A DNA stretch of 64,000 nucleotides, taken from assembly GCF_964355755.1 (NCBI RefSeq), contig NC_092671.1:5281001-5345000 (forward strand), written 5' to 3'. The notes beneath the pieces were generated by a model. The model searched no databases. It saw only the letters and a program-made list of their open reading frames with translations, and had not been told where the DNA came from. The DNA is from Antedon mediterranea (taxonomy: Eukaryota > Echinodermata > Crinoidea > Comatulida > Antedonidae). Position numbers and translations under genes: made by a program. Shown one piece after another: positions 1 through 12,141 of the stretch. The number at the start of each line of letters is the position of its first letter. Position 1 is the stretch's first letter.

Positions 1-125
1 TCCCATAAGAAAAATTAATAGGGATTTTCGCATCAGGATTCGAAGCGGTGGATGACGGCATTTTGCACTTTTAGATAGCTCTTGTCACAACCTACGGTAC
101 ATAATTTTTCTAGGAGCGATAAACA
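1..125 (+). repeat. Dispersed repeat, copy 1
   Basis: This stretch is repeated in the same orientation at about 30890-31012. Shared blocks include TTTCGCATCAGGAT, GGATGACGG and TTTTTCTAGGAGCG. The two copies differ by scattered substitutions, so this is an old interspersed repeat. The window begins inside it, so its left end is not seen. No coding potential is visible. Confidence 0.7.
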
Positions 126-1245
126 TTTATTTATGGAATATGGTTATTTGATAAAATGTCACGCACTGAACACAGACGCTCTGTTCACCGCCATTCCCTG
201 TCCTGATTCGTAAAGTTCATAATGTTCAGCAACAGCGACTGCAACTTATCTTCTTTTAAGTTGCCGCCCCAGACAGCAGTTCCAAATATGTTATATATCA
301 TAGGCCTTGTTGCTTTAGCAAACACTGCAACGTTATACCTGAGTGCCCAGACAGGCCTACGGATTTTCTTATAGGCCTAAATGTAAGGCATTGTGAAGAA
401 ACACACTGGTGATAAATTTTGTATTGGAAATATTATGATATAAACACGTCGTTCTCACGATCAATCTAAATGTGTTGTTACCACAACAAATTGAACGCTA
501 CATGCTACTGTCCTTTTGAGCAACATTGAACATTATATACCTATAGATCGTTCCCAATGTTGGATGACGGATTGTGAAACGGAACATGACATAGGCCATA
601 GTAATGCCTGTATTCAATACAGGCAATCGAATAAATTGTGCGTTTACAAAACTACATCATTACTAGCCTTCTCCGGTATGTTGCAATGCCCACTAATACT
701 GCCAGACTACTATTTCGACAAAAATCAACATATCATCAACATGTATACAAACAAAAAACAACCAATTATCTGATCGAGGGATGAAATAGAGACTAAAAAA
801 AGTCCGCCGCTGTTCCCACCTCCCCCCACATGACACAACATAATTACATAACGTACAGTTTTACAATGAAGCACAAAAAAACCACACAATTTAATTATCA
901 GTTGACAGCACTATTCCGTAGTCAATGAACAAGCACATAAATATATACAAAATGAACATGTAAATTGACGTATAGATTTTGTAAAAAAAAGGAAGGAAAA
1001 GGATATAGATGCTTGATAGATTAAAAAATAAAAATACATATTCGGAAAAAAACCTGCCAAATGGCAGATGGCAAGGTATGGACAATATAGACTATAACTA
1101 ATAACATAGCATAGCAATATTAAACCCAGACTGGATACCGTATACTATTCAATTCATTATCGACATATACTTGATTTGCAGTGTATATTGCTTATTTAAA
1201 TGTGTTGTTTAAATATATGACAAGCCATACTGTCGCTTGCATTAT
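126..1245. other. Non-coding AT-rich stretch with repeat fragments
   Basis: I see no gene here. The part at about 330-500 is related to 3800-4010; both contain TATACCTGAGTGCCCAG and, further on, an ACGATCAAT block and an acaac-rich end. About 980-1030 shares AAGGAAGGAAAAGGATATAG with 33030-33050. About 1170-1240 is an inverted copy of 31210-31300. The short ORFs look like chance. Confidence 0.5.
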
Positions 1246-1340
1246 TAGTCGTGTGCAACGCGACTCTACAGCTCACTATGTCGGTCGGTCAGTCAGTCGG
1301 TTGGTTGGTAAACACTAACTTAAGCACGCGACTGCAGCCA
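1246..1340 (+). repeat. GTCG-repeat element, short copy
   Basis: Starts TAGTCGTGTG, continues with CGCGACTCTA, a block of GTCG/GTCA/GTTG tetramers, and ends with GCACGCGACTGCAGCC. The ends TAGTCGCGTG and CACGCGACT are inverted complements. The same family occurs at 26306-26394, 27382-28114 and 37139-38020. It runs directly into another dispersed repeat at 1330. Confidence 0.7.
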
Positions 1341-2100
1341 TGTAGATTCACAAAATGTAGAAGATATTTGAAGACAGCCATTATGGATTGGCATGTTTCT
1401 ATTTATCCACAATAAAAATATATCATGTCTGTTAGTAAACAGATTATAATAACATTAAAACAGGTTCTATCATAATGATAGAGAAGCACATTGAAAGTAG
1501 TCTCCATCAACACAGAGGTTTATATTGTATTAACATTAATGATATCTAATATAATACTTTATATTTTAAGAGCATTTGGTCTATACATGTATGTAAATTT
1601 TACCGTAACAAAATGTTATATCATTATTTGTTGTTGATTGTGTCGACACGCAGCAGAGCTATTTAAATTTCTAAAAGCAATATGACAAACTTGTGTTAAT
1701 GGTATTGAATAAAGCTGATCAAACTTAATCAATCATATCATAAGAACATTAATGTAAACCTACTGTACTCATCAAAGTTGTTGATTGTGTCGACACGCAG
1801 CAGAGCTATTTAAATTTCTGAAAAAAAAGCAATATGACAAACTTGTGTTAATGGTATTGAATAAAGCTGATCAAACTTAATCAATCATATCATAAGAACA
1901 TTAACGTAAACCTACTGTAGGCCTACTCATCAAATTTTATGAACTTATTAATATAGAAACTAATATTTTTTTTTGAAATTGCAATTCAACAAATTGCCAA
2001 CACGGCGGAACTAGTAACTAATTTTAATGAATAAAGAAAAATGTTGGTTTTTTCTTATTAAAAAAAAACCCATTATTTTAGTAGGCCAATAAACAATAAT
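1330..2100 (+). repeat. Dispersed repeat family R1, copy 1
   Basis: Homologous along its length to 38150-39470 in the same orientation and, over its first ~100 bp, to 32831-32970 in inverted orientation. A 147-bp unit starting TTGTTGATTGTGTCGACACG is tandemly duplicated here (about 1632 and 1779) but single at 38528. The copy at 38150 carries a LINE fragment (38945-39393) that is absent here, so the present copy shows the empty site. Confidence 0.75.
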
Positions 2101-2711
2101 ATAATATGGTAGATAAATTCGATACCGTTTTCTATTTCATTCTATTGTTTATTCATTCACCTGAAGTTTGTTTTGCATTATATGCTTATACATTATCCTT
2201 ATTCAATTGTTGCATGCTTACATTGTTTATATATTTACAAAAGCTATCGATTAAGTAATAAATAGGACCACATGTAAAGCTTCTACCTTACATGGAATTT
2301 CCATGGTGGGTAAAAGATATTGTACTGATGCTAATCCGTTGGTCTTATGAAGATAATCATACATCATGACGAGAGAATGCACGTTGTGCATTTACAAAAA
2401 ATGTAATTATTGTTAACAAAAATACATGTTTGTTTCTAACATTATTTCTAATTAATGTTAATGACAACATAGGGCCTACTAATAAATGATGAGATATTGA
2501 TAGAAGTAGATCGATATTATTCAACTTCACTTGCTTCATTGAAAACTATAAAGTGGCGGCCGCACAAATAATACCGGTACGTTACTATATTTGTTTCGCA
2601 TGACATTCTTTATTGATATGTTGATATTGATTGATATTTCAATTTCACTGACTCTACCTGAATTGTAGGCCTACTTTAGGCGAAATAAACACAATCTTCA
2701 TTATATATATT

Positions 2712-3732
2712 TAACTAGCAATTATACCCGTCCCAGGGCGGGTTTCCAATTTAGTTTAAACTGTCTCAATGAAATTCCGATTAATTTGATGAACCTCATA
2801 ACCACCTGGACGCCAGTATCTCCCTATACTCACCAACTCAATCACACCAAACACTCGGGTGATTTGTTAGAAATAAATTCTTCTACTTCCAAGAACTTTA
2901 GCTTGATAATAGGAGTGCCATACATAGCTGATAGGCATGGCTTAAGTACTTTGCAAACTGTGTAAAATGAATAGGTGTCATATTGAATAATGATTAAAAT
3001 ATCTAATTTTGATACCTCTCCAATAGCCTAACCCTAACCCAGGGCGAGTTTCAAACTTAGTTTATCTCCCTATACTCACGAACCTCTCTTCAATAAAACC
3101 CCACACTCTTTTTCAAAAACAAATTCTTCCCAGTGCAGGACAAATTCAATTCAACTTTAGCGTCAAAATGAGAGAGGTATACATATGATATGCCTATATT
3201 TTAAGTACGTTGTAAACTGTGTAAATGAATAGGTGTCATATTGGCTGATAATTAAAATATCTAATTTTGATAGGCCTACATTCCCAACCCCAAACTCCCA
3301 GCCTCTTTTTCCAACCACAATTCTGGTAAATTTGATAGCCTACTACCCCTAGCCTAAGCAAAATCCCAACTATCCCCTAAACCCCAACTCCCAACTCCCC
3401 CTCTCCCACCAAATCCACAGACTTTTCGAAATGTAGTTTAAAACCTTCCCGGTACAATTGCGATCATTTTGATATCCCTGGTTACGTGCAGAAACAGAAA
3501 TTTGTATAACGAACAAACATCGAAAGTGGGGAAAAGTGGGCCATTTTGACCACATTTTGGCCCCTAACCTGGATCCTAGATGGTGGATGATGTTCTAATG
3601 TAGTTTAGAACCTTACCGGTACAATTCCGGTCATTTTGATACCCCATATGTAAGGTTACGTGCAGTAACAAAAATTTGTATAACGAACAAACAAACAGAC
3701 GTACAAACTCTCTCACTTATAATATAGATACT
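2712..3732. repeat. Complex repeat with internal duplications
   Basis: Begins ACTAGCAATTATACCCGTCC and ends CTCACTTATAATATAGATA, resembling the ends of a non-autonomous mobile repeat. Inside, CCCAGGGCGGGTTTC recurs at 3038 as CCCAGGGCGAGTTTC. The block AATAGGTGTCATATTG recurs at 2970 and 3226, and GTTACGTGCAG plus TTTGTATAACGAACAAAC recur at about 3480 and 3655. The element is therefore built of diverged tandem duplicates. Class unknown; no coding capacity seen. Confidence 0.5.
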
Positions 3733-4279
3733 TCTATTATGATGATATTGATTTGCTTATCTACTTCAGGCTAATAATATTACAACTCTTGTTGACAATA
3801 TGTGAAAAAATACTTATACCTGAGTGCCCAGGCATTACGAGGGCCCGAATTTAATACGGTACCCTTCCCTAATTCAATGTATTGTAAAAATAACTCACTT
3901 TTCGTTTATTGAGGTATTACACACATTATGATATTAATGCGTCCCACGATCAATGTGTTTGTGTTTTGTGTTGTCGTGACAACAATTACATTGGAACATG
4001 TACTATACACGTTCTAATAGATTGAATTGTCTAATGAAGCAACTCTTTCATTACAAGTTCAGTGTACTAATCGACTGAACCACGCATGTTTTTCTAGTTC
4101 AATAATATACTACTGTAGTAACAAGCATTCAAATGACAACAATGTATCATTGCTAGTCATGAATCGTTAACAACTTTAACTACAACCGTACTACTCCTAC
4201 AAGTGCAAACAGGTTTGTTTGTTTATATTTTTTGATAGCACACTAAACATAAATTATAATATTCCATTACAGGTAATAT
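3733..4279. other. Non-coding stretch
   Basis: No gene seen. About 3800-4010 is related to 330-500 (shared TATACCTGAGTGCCCAG and following blocks). The remainder is AT-rich with nothing recognisable. Confidence 0.4.
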
Positions 4280-5040
4280 TCAGACGTAAAATCTTTCAGT
4301 TTGATCTTTTTAGAATTATTTTATTAAATTCAAAATATAAATTAGATATTGGTGTTTTGAGTGTCATTTAAAAAACAAATACTGTATATCAACAAAACAA
4401 CAAAATTGTACAAAATGACAGTCTCTTTATTTAAAAAGTAACAAACAGCATAGGGTTCATATGATATAACGGACAACATAAAGATGCCAATTTTGAAAAT
4501 AGTTCCGCGTATACTTCTGGAGCCCCATGACTATTTTTTAAATAAAAAAGAAAGAAGAAATTAAATGGTCAACAAAATCAGTCAACTTGCCATCAAAATT
4601 GATAATCAATTGATAATCAAAATCGTTAGGTAAATGATCGTCATTTTTTGTTAACCATGCCAGCATTTTTATCTTATAAACAAAATTGCTAAAAAAACAA
4701 GCCCGGGCGTCCAACTGCCAACTTTTTGCTATTTGTTTTACCCTTATGTAAAAATCAAGATAAATTCCGAAACTATATATTCATTATTTTGTTGGTGATA
4801 GGTTACTGTACCAATAATAGTATTACTGTAAAAAAAACAATTTGATTTAGTTTTCATTGATATATTCTAAAGAACAATTTGTTCAAATACCAGAATTTAG
4901 TTTAATATCAAGAATAGATACGTGTTTTTAAACGTGCCAATTGGATAGTAGGCGTATTTGAACTAATTACAGAATTGATGACTTCTAATGCAATGTGAAA
5001 ATATTAACTAACTGTGATAGAAAAAAAACTTGCAAAAAAT

Positions 5041-5466
5041 CTTTCAACTATGTTTCTTGTAAATATATAGATAAGGAATTTTAATATAATCATAATTAAA
5101 GCTAAACTTCAATAAATTGGTTATAATACATATATATATATATATATATAATACATTGTTATAATTGGTCAATTTTGAACTTTGACCCTTATATCTCGAA
5201 CACGCTTCCTATTCTGATCGATTACCTTCTATAAAAGTTGAATGGTAATTTATCCTTTTGTTCTTTCAACTATGTTCCTTGTAAATATATAGATAAGAAA
5301 TTTTAATATAATCATAATTAACACTAAACTTCAATAAATTGGTTATAATACATATATTTATAATACATTGTTATAATTGGTCAACTTTGAACTTTGACCC
5401 TTACATCTCGAAAACGCTTCCTATTCTGATCGATTACCTTCTAGAAAAGTTGGATGGCAATTTGTC
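5041..5466. repeat. 232-bp tandem duplication
   Basis: Two head-to-tail copies begin CTTTCAACTATGT at 5041 and 5273. They are near identical apart from a longer (AT)n tract in the first. Both contain TTGGTCAA, CTTTGACCCTTA and CGCTTCCTATTCTGATCG. Non-coding. Confidence 0.85.
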
Positions 5467-6359
5467 CCCTTTCGGGTGGTGATTCCCTCCTCATGCCACC
5501 GGACTATACCGCATTCCGGGTTGCATTTTACAAAAATAATTTACGTTTACAAAAATAACCTATTTAAACAATGATTGTAGATTCGCACTATATCTTAACA
5601 TCAGTATCTGCTGTTGTGTAAAGATGTCGTGATCATTACAGTGAACAAGATCATTGTCTATAATGGTTGATCCTTTCATTTATTGTGATAATACCATACA
5701 ATTAAATTAAACATCTTTTTGAAAATTTCATGTACACACACTTTGGTTTATGCAAAAGTTTTAAGAAATTATCATTGAATGTCATACTAATTTCAATGTT
5801 GTTTTCTGGTTTTTTTTTAGCCAAATACTTTCATCTTGTTTATCAACAGAGTTTAAATAACGCACTCTTCACTTGGTCAAGATTAAGTGCTAAAATAAAG
5901 AATCGAAATAAAGGTGATTAAATCTCACAAACTGCAAGTTCGTTCCCCTAACGGGGTTTTATTTCCACAATATTTAGGCCTCTGGCCCTTATATCTTACA
6001 TACAAATCATACAATAATATTTTCTGGTTGGGTTGCAAAATAATATTTTCTATTTTCGTAAGCTAAATAAACAAAATTTGCTAAATCTTGGACTACTCTA
6101 GTGTTGCACATTAAAAAAATAAAACCTATTTAAACAAGTAAAAACTGAACTAAAAATAAAATTCACTACAGGATGATTGCATAAATTTGTAAGGTAAGTA
6201 ACACCTTAAAGAATACGAATGAAGTATAACATAGTTGTTGTGAATACAACTTTATACTAAATAAATAACTTTATTACTTTAATAATTTAAAAAAAAAAAA
6301 CTTAAACATACAATCAATTACATGATAATAATAAAGAAAATATACGAATTTTTTGACAG

Positions 6360-6455
6360 AATCCTCAATAAATTGCTTTTGTGGATTCAAGGTATCGTGG
6401 GACAATCGACTACTATAAACTACGATGGCAAAAGATTCTGAGCTGAAATCTCTCG
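6360..6455 (+). other. Predicted 5' untranslated exon of gene A
   Basis: The acceptor TTTTTTGACAG and the donor CTCG/GTTAGA bracket this stretch. A homologous stretch with the same acceptor and donor pattern lies at 42473-42582 upstream of gene D. A coding exon follows in both cases, starting at TTTCAG/AAAATG. Conservation of both splice sites in two copies is the support; transcription is inferred, not seen. Confidence 0.4.
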
Positions 6456-6599
6456 GTTAGACATTTTTCTGAATTTTTCTGTTTACATAATAATTAAACA
6501 TCGTAGAATTACACTAGATTATAGTAAATCGTATCATTATTATCATCATTATCATTTCATTTCATTAATTGAAATCTTACTCTTTTCATATTTCAGAAA

Positions 6600-9253
6600 A
6601 TGTCAAATTTTGAAGAGACATTCAACACCTTTCTTGCAAATCTAAACAAAATATACCAAAGTCAAAAAGTGCGTTGGCTTAAACTTCTATTATACGACCA
6701 TATCAACAAAAGTGACTTAAGCCAAAAAGGTATTTCAGCACGGCACTTGTTTAATGAACTGAAACGCATAGGTTGTATTTCTAATGACCCTATAGATGTG
6801 GAAATTCTGTTGGACATAGCTGAAGTAACCAAAGAGAAGGATGCGATCAAATTAATAACCACGTTTAAAAAAACGAATGAATCAAATTATCGCTTCATCA
6901 ACGACAGGCCAATAACAGATTTTCGCAAAAAGTTATTTGAAGCTTTAACAGAAAATACAACTCTTTGGGAACACATAGCTGACAACTACGATATAAGTCA
7001 TAAGGGCTTTGATAATATTTGGGATTTGGTATTCCATCTGGAGACGGAAAAAATGTTGGTGGACAATGAGGAATCGTGGGAAAGATTTTCCAAGAATTTG
7101 AATGCCGCTGCAATGTCATTTGGTATGTAGGGCCTAAACACCTACTTTATATAAAACACTAAAACTACTTTGTAGACGTACGGTAATTTACAAAAGCTGA
7201 TAATTAAATATTTGTTTAGTAGTTGGATCATTGATACATTTAAAAATGTTAATTAAAATAGTGTATGTATTTTTATTACAGATGTTGAAACAACTAGTTC
7301 TCATTTTAAGGTAAATATGAGGTTGATATTTATCTGCCGTGTACTCTATTACAACACATTCATAAATAGTATTACACATTTTTTACAATAAGCAAACAGA
7401 ATCAGTCATAAAATGTAAAAGACATCATAGCATTTTTTTTGTTAATAGTCATATTCATTTTTTCATTCCAAAGAAGTGCGATTATGATTATTGTGAAAAA
7501 GTACTGTATGATATTGCATGTATTTATTTCCGGTTATTATTAAATTATTTATTAACATTTTAAAACAATTTTTATCAACCAAAATTATAAAATGATAGTA
7601 AAATAATATTTTATTTTAAAATTTGAAGGTAACAAGTAATAAAATGCCAGGTAAAGAAGAACATGATCCACTGTTTTGTGAGGTTTGCAAGCATTGTAAA
7701 CAAATCACAAAGTGTAAAAGCCTTGGACATAATATAATTAAAAAAAGTGAGGCTAAAACAATACTCAAGCGAAAGGCAAATGAAGTCATTCAGAAAATAG
7801 ACAAGAAAATTAAGATTGTTTCTAAAAGCAAAACAAACATTGAACATGATAACAGTTCGTGCAAAGGGAACATGGAAGACCACATGAATTCTATTTTAAA
7901 ACAAATCGAACAAGAATGCAATGACAAAGTTGATGGTTTGACCACTATTTGTACACAAAAGTTAGAAGTTTTTGAGAAGGACGTAGACAATCTTGAGCGC
8001 CATAGCAATAATTTGAAAACGGTGATTGAGAAGATTGACAATCCAAATGAGACAGAAGATTTTGAGTCCCACAAGAACACAATTGATAAGACTGAAGAAG
8101 AAGTAAATAAATATCCTGATTCCGAAGAGGATTTTTCTTCCACGTTTATGTCAAATGATATTGACTTTGGTACATTAGTAAGTGATTACTGTACATATAT
8201 TATTGGTAAAGACGATAAATCATTTTCAGTAACAATGGGTCAGCCATTTACAGTGAATTTAGAAAAGCAAGATGGGAGGAATATGGATACATGTGCATTA
8301 GCTGCTACTTTGATATACTCATCAGTTGAAAAATTTCCGACTGACGATGTAGAAAGGCTGACAAGTGGAATGTACAGAATAAAAGGTCGATGTAATAAGG
8401 AAGGTAATTGCATATTGGCGATCACTGAAGGAGTTAACCAAGTCAAATTATCAGAGGTTAAAGTGGAACCATTAGGCTTTGTACGTACAATACTTGACAA
8501 AACGAATGATTTTCAATATGTAACAGATGTTTTAGGCACAAATGATTGTATATTAGCATCAGGAAAGAGCAAAAAGTTACTGATATTTAACGAGTCAAAT
8601 TTTGACGGGAAAATGTCACAAGATGTAGGCCTAAAGATCAACAAAATGTGTCGGATGTCCAACGGTGGAATTGTTTGTAGCGACACACACAAAAGAAGAG
8701 TTGTCATGCTAAATAATAAATTTCAAGAAGTCGCTCAGTTTACTACAGAAGATATGGAATCTCCAGAAGGTTTGACAGTCAACAATGAAGCACTGTATGT
8801 GGTAGACAGAACAGCTCATTGCATTTTTAAATAGTCAAGATTGATGATAGTGAACTGCCGCCGCGTAGGATAGGTTCATATGGTAGTGAAAACGATGAAC
8901 TAAATCTACCACACGACGTTACTTTAACTCACGAGGGTAATATAATGGTTACTGATTTTGGCAATCATAGAGTACAAATGCTTGATGCAAATGGAAGGTT
9001 TTTGAAGACAATTGCTGGAAAGGGAGAGAAAGATGGGGAGGTTATGTCTCCGAGCAGTATATTAATGGACATGGATGGAAATATAATAGTTTCAAGTCAG
9101 AATAAACTTCAATTATTTGATGAAAATGGCGATTTCTTAAAACGAATTGATGATGGTATTAATCTACCAAATGCAATCTGTGTAGTCTCCAAAAGACCAA
9201 GGAGATTAGCTGTCAATTCGGGTAAAAACAATGTTAAGTTGTATAATTACTAA
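6600..9253 (+). CDS. Tandem-DED / B-box / coiled-coil / filamin / NHL protein, copy A (frameshifted)
   Basis: Three coding exons: 6600-7122, 7282-7310 (29 nt) and 7629-9253. Each has GT-AG sites and joins in frame exactly as in copy D. Exon 1 encodes two death-effector-like domains (about residues 5-90 and 100-174; LFNELKRIGCIS and later DLVFHLETEKML). The third exon starts with a B-box-like cluster (CEVCKHCKQITKC followed by H), then a coiled coil, a filamin-type Ig domain (start GQPFTVNLEKQDG) and NHL repeats ending NNVKLYNY. A single-base shift at about 8829-8834 gives a TAG; reading resumes in another frame at 8831 and continues to 9253. Upstream CAG/AAAATG is an acceptor, so the start codon follows a 5' UTR intron. 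Such proteins would be cytosolic adaptors of apoptosis or innate immunity (inference). It is either a recent pseudogene or a sequencing error. Confidence 0.8.
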
Positions 9254-9514
9254 ACATTCAAGTTGCTTCATCATAGACAGAGTTTACAATTAAATCAAAT
9301 TGATGAGTAATCAAAAATACATCATAGGCAAAGCGTTTAGGCCCATGTATATTATTGTCAAAGGGATTACTTTAATAATGTTCTGCTACAGATTACTATA
9401 GATTTATTAATAGATTTAATAGATTTATTTTAAATACAGTACTAAATCATTCAATGTGAAATCACTATTTTGCAACATTTTACTTTTAATCCAGTTTACT
9501 TTTTTTCCAAAATC
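9254..9514 (+). other. 3' flank of gene A up to the BEL/Pao insertion
   Basis: AT-rich DNA following the stop of gene A. It resembles the flank after gene D at 45443-45660 (both contain TACAGTACTAAA followed by ATTCAAT and AAATCACTATT). It is cut by the retrotransposon at the TTAAT target and continues at 15895. Confidence 0.6.
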
Positions 9515-9519
9515 TTAAT

Positions 9520-9724
9520 TGTTCTGTTTGGGAGGTTGCTGGGTTTGTTTACTTGAATCTTTACTGCAAATAAGTACCACACACGAATTGATTATAACAA
9601 CATCATTCATTTATTAAACAATAACAAACTTTACTGTGACGATACAATCGCCATTTTCAACAACAACGAAAATCCAACAACAGAGGGCGCTATGACCCTT
9701 TTGGAATACGGCACTGTCTTAACG
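9520..9724 (-). repeat. BEL/Pao 3' LTR (205 bp)
   Basis: Starts TGTTCTGTTTGGGAGG and ends GGCACTGTCTTAACG. The other LTR matches except for 84 bp present only here (between GTTTACT and GACGATAC) and a final A changed to G. The extra block lies between short direct repeats TTTACT, so the other LTR probably lost it by deletion. Confidence 0.9.
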
Positions 9725-9871
9725 AATTTCTTAGGAAATTCGCCTTATCAATCAAGGTATCAAGTCATGTACTTATTTTTCTGTAATATTAATCAACAGA
9801 TTAAATTTCTTTTAACATTAACATGATTTAAGTTGCATAAAATTACGCGCCTTTGAAGTCAAAACTAATAA

Positions 9872-10066
9872 TCACGGGCTCGATTCTTCGACTTGATCGT
9901 CACATTTCATCAACTTTACGAGCTTTGCCACTGGTCGTCGATAAGCCTTTTTGTTAACACGAACATCCACCACTCTCACTCGATTGTCACTGCTTGGATA
10001 GAGTGCCGAGACAACACCGACTGGCCACTGAGATCGGCTCAACTGGGGATCTACTATCATCACCAC
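9872..10066 (-). pseudogene. BEL/Pao polyprotein C-terminus (DUF5641-like)
   Basis: The frame reads VMIVDPQLSRSQWPVGVV and VRVVDVRVNKKAYRRPVAKL, the beta-rich domain that follows integrase in BEL/Pao polyproteins. It ends just inside the 3' LTR boundary. It is separated by a frame break from the integrase core upstream (right-hand side in the window). Confidence 0.85.
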
Positions 10067-10164
10067 GTCTCCAACTTCTAAGTTTTCGACTTCCTTCTGC
10101 CACTTCTGGCGCCTTTGCAGAGTCGGTAAGTATGACCTGATGAACTGACGCCAAAACTGATCCG

Positions 10165-11558
10165 CTATACTAGAACTTGACTATGTCGCCAATTACGCCG
10201 TCCTTTCAGTTCTGACTCGTCGTACACAACCAGAGGTAGGGCAGGATCCCGCCGCCCCATCAACAGCATATTTGGCGTAACTGGGTCGATATCAGCTATC
10301 TCGGAGGATGCGTAGCCAAGAGGTTTAGAGTTCATAATACCTTCCATTTCCGTCAGAACAGTACGTAGCACAACATCAGGTACTACTCGGTCTCGTAGAA
10401 CCCCTTTCAGCGCACATTTGATAGAGCGCACTTCCCGCTCCCACAATCCACCGAAATGAGGAGCACTTGGAGGGTTGAAGCAAAATCTCACTTTAAATTT
10501 TGCCAGACGACTGGTTAACTCTGGTTCCATTGCCTTCAGTGCAGTCTCAATCTCTTTCTCAGCTCCCTTGAAGTTTGTCCCACAGTCACTACGGAGCTCA
10601 TATGGTACTCCTCTGCGTGAGGCAAAACGCCTATACGCCATCAGAAAATGATCCACATCAAGAGACTCTATCAGTTCTAGATGAACGGCACGGGTCGTCA
10701 TACACTTGAAGACAAGGCCCCAACGCTTCTCTTATGACCGCCTAACTTTCACTGCAATTGGATCAAAGCAATCCATCCCGGTAGAATAGAAAGGAGGCTT
10801 ATTTACCCTTAATCGGGATTCCGGCAAATCAGCCATTCTGGGTATCAATGGTTTCTGCCGCCAACGTTTTCAGTCAGAGCATTTTCTGAGTACTGTATAC
10901 CTTTAACAGAGGTTCGTCTTCTCAATATCCAGAAGCGACGACGCAGATAGGCGAAAACTTGCTCGGTTCCGGCCTGGTGGCTGAAATGATTATCAACATC
11001 CTGGATAAGCAACTTGGTTACTGGATGTGATGATGGGAGGACAATTGGTTGTGGTTCTACACTAGTTTTGTTATCCATTTTCCTTAAACGTCCACCAACT
11101 CTAATTAGATTCGTCGTTTCATCCAGCTCTGGAGAGAGCTCCAACAGACGACTACTCGTCGGTATTTCTTTCTGAGTTTTGAGCGTAGCAATCTCTTCTT
11201 TAAATGATTCTTGTTGGGCTCGTTGCAAGAGTTGATATTCGGCATCACATACTTGTTCTGCAGTTAATACAACTGAATCTTGTCCATCAACTGCGTTGAG
11301 TTTCTCTCCCAGTGCTTGTACAAATTCTGGCCAGGTCGGGAATTCTTCCAAATCTATATTCTGTACTGGAGTCGCCAAGGTTACACCACAGAATAGGGAC
11401 TTCTTTATCTCGTTGGTAGCTACAGATGAATTTAATGATGAGACTCGAGTTAGTGCCAGCACTGAGGCACTATGACTCTGCCACGTATCTTCTGCCTCTA
11501 GCAGCCATGAAGGTCTATCAGTCCATCTCGATCTTTTTCCGAGCTCTGCCACTGACAC
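10165..11558 (-). pseudogene. BEL/Pao integrase region
   Basis: Two open stretches. 11558-10845 ends with the HH-type zinc-binding part (DVDNHFSHQAGTEQVFAYL). 10701-10165 carries the catalytic core with TTRAVHLEL, RSDCGTNFKG and SAPHFGGLWEREV, followed by NSKPLGYASSE. Between them the broken frame still encodes STGMDCFDP, so all three DDE positions (D, D, E) are recognisable. Frame breaks lie at about 10850 and 10735. Confidence 0.9.
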
Positions 11559-12018
11559 AGACCTCGAGTAATGTCATCTGCAGGGTTTTCATCTGTTCGC
11601 CACACACTGTGTCGGATGTCAACGTCTGGATTTCAGCTATCCGAGTCCCCACAAACACCTTAAAGCGACAGGAATCTGATTGTATCCATGTAAGAACTGT
11701 TGTTGAATCGCTCCACATATTAATATGTTCCACATCCAGAGTGAGTGCATTGGTGATAGTCTGAGCTAGTTGTGCACCAAGAAGAGCCCCAAGTAATTCC
11801 AGGCGTGGTATGGAAGTTAGGCGTTTTGGTGCTACTCTGCATTTGGCCAACACGGAACTCATGTGAACACTACCGTCACTATCCATTGAGCGCAAGTAGG
11901 CAATGGCACCATAAAGCTTCTCTGAGGCATCACAAAACACATGTAATGTCCTTTTTACAATTGTGCTGTTCATGTTAGATGGTGTATAGCAAGGAACTTT
12001 CTCCAATTCATCACACAA
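11518..12018 (-). pseudogene. BEL/Pao RNase H / peptidase A17-type region
   Basis: Motifs LHVFCDASEKLYGAIAYL, RLTSIPRLELLGALLGAQL and INMWSDSTTVLTWIQ are characteristic of the region after RT in BEL/Pao elements. The frame shifts at both ends (about 12140 and 11550). Confidence 0.9.
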
Positions 12019-12141
12019 TTCTTCCCACCTTTGCCGAATGTCAGGATCTTTTACTTCTTCATCCCAATCAAGCTTTGTTGACCATAGTTCTTGAACGATC
12101 GTTTTGGCTGTGGATGTGAAAGGTGCTATATCTCCGAGTGG

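Larger units (their letters stand above)
4280..6599. repeat. Segment A: duplicated 5' flank of the DED/NHL gene
   Basis: Blocks such as CAGTTTGATCTTTTTAGAAT, GTGTTTTGAGTGTCATTTAA, CTTGCCATCAAAATTG and GTTAGGTAAATGATCGTCAT recur in order at about 25143-25400 and, in part, at 41800-42290 upstream of the second gene copy. The gene and its upstream DNA were therefore duplicated together. The interval also contains a local tandem duplication at 5041-5466. Confidence 0.6.

Noticed and set aside
7611-8143. Minus-strand ORFs opposite the DED/NHL exon 3
   Set aside because: Shadows of the real plus-strand coding exon; the same shadow appears opposite gene D.
8336-8360. CTGACGATGTAGAAAGG in both DED/NHL genes as a hammerhead core
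   Set aside because: No stem II can form between CTGACGA and GAAA; it is coding sequence.
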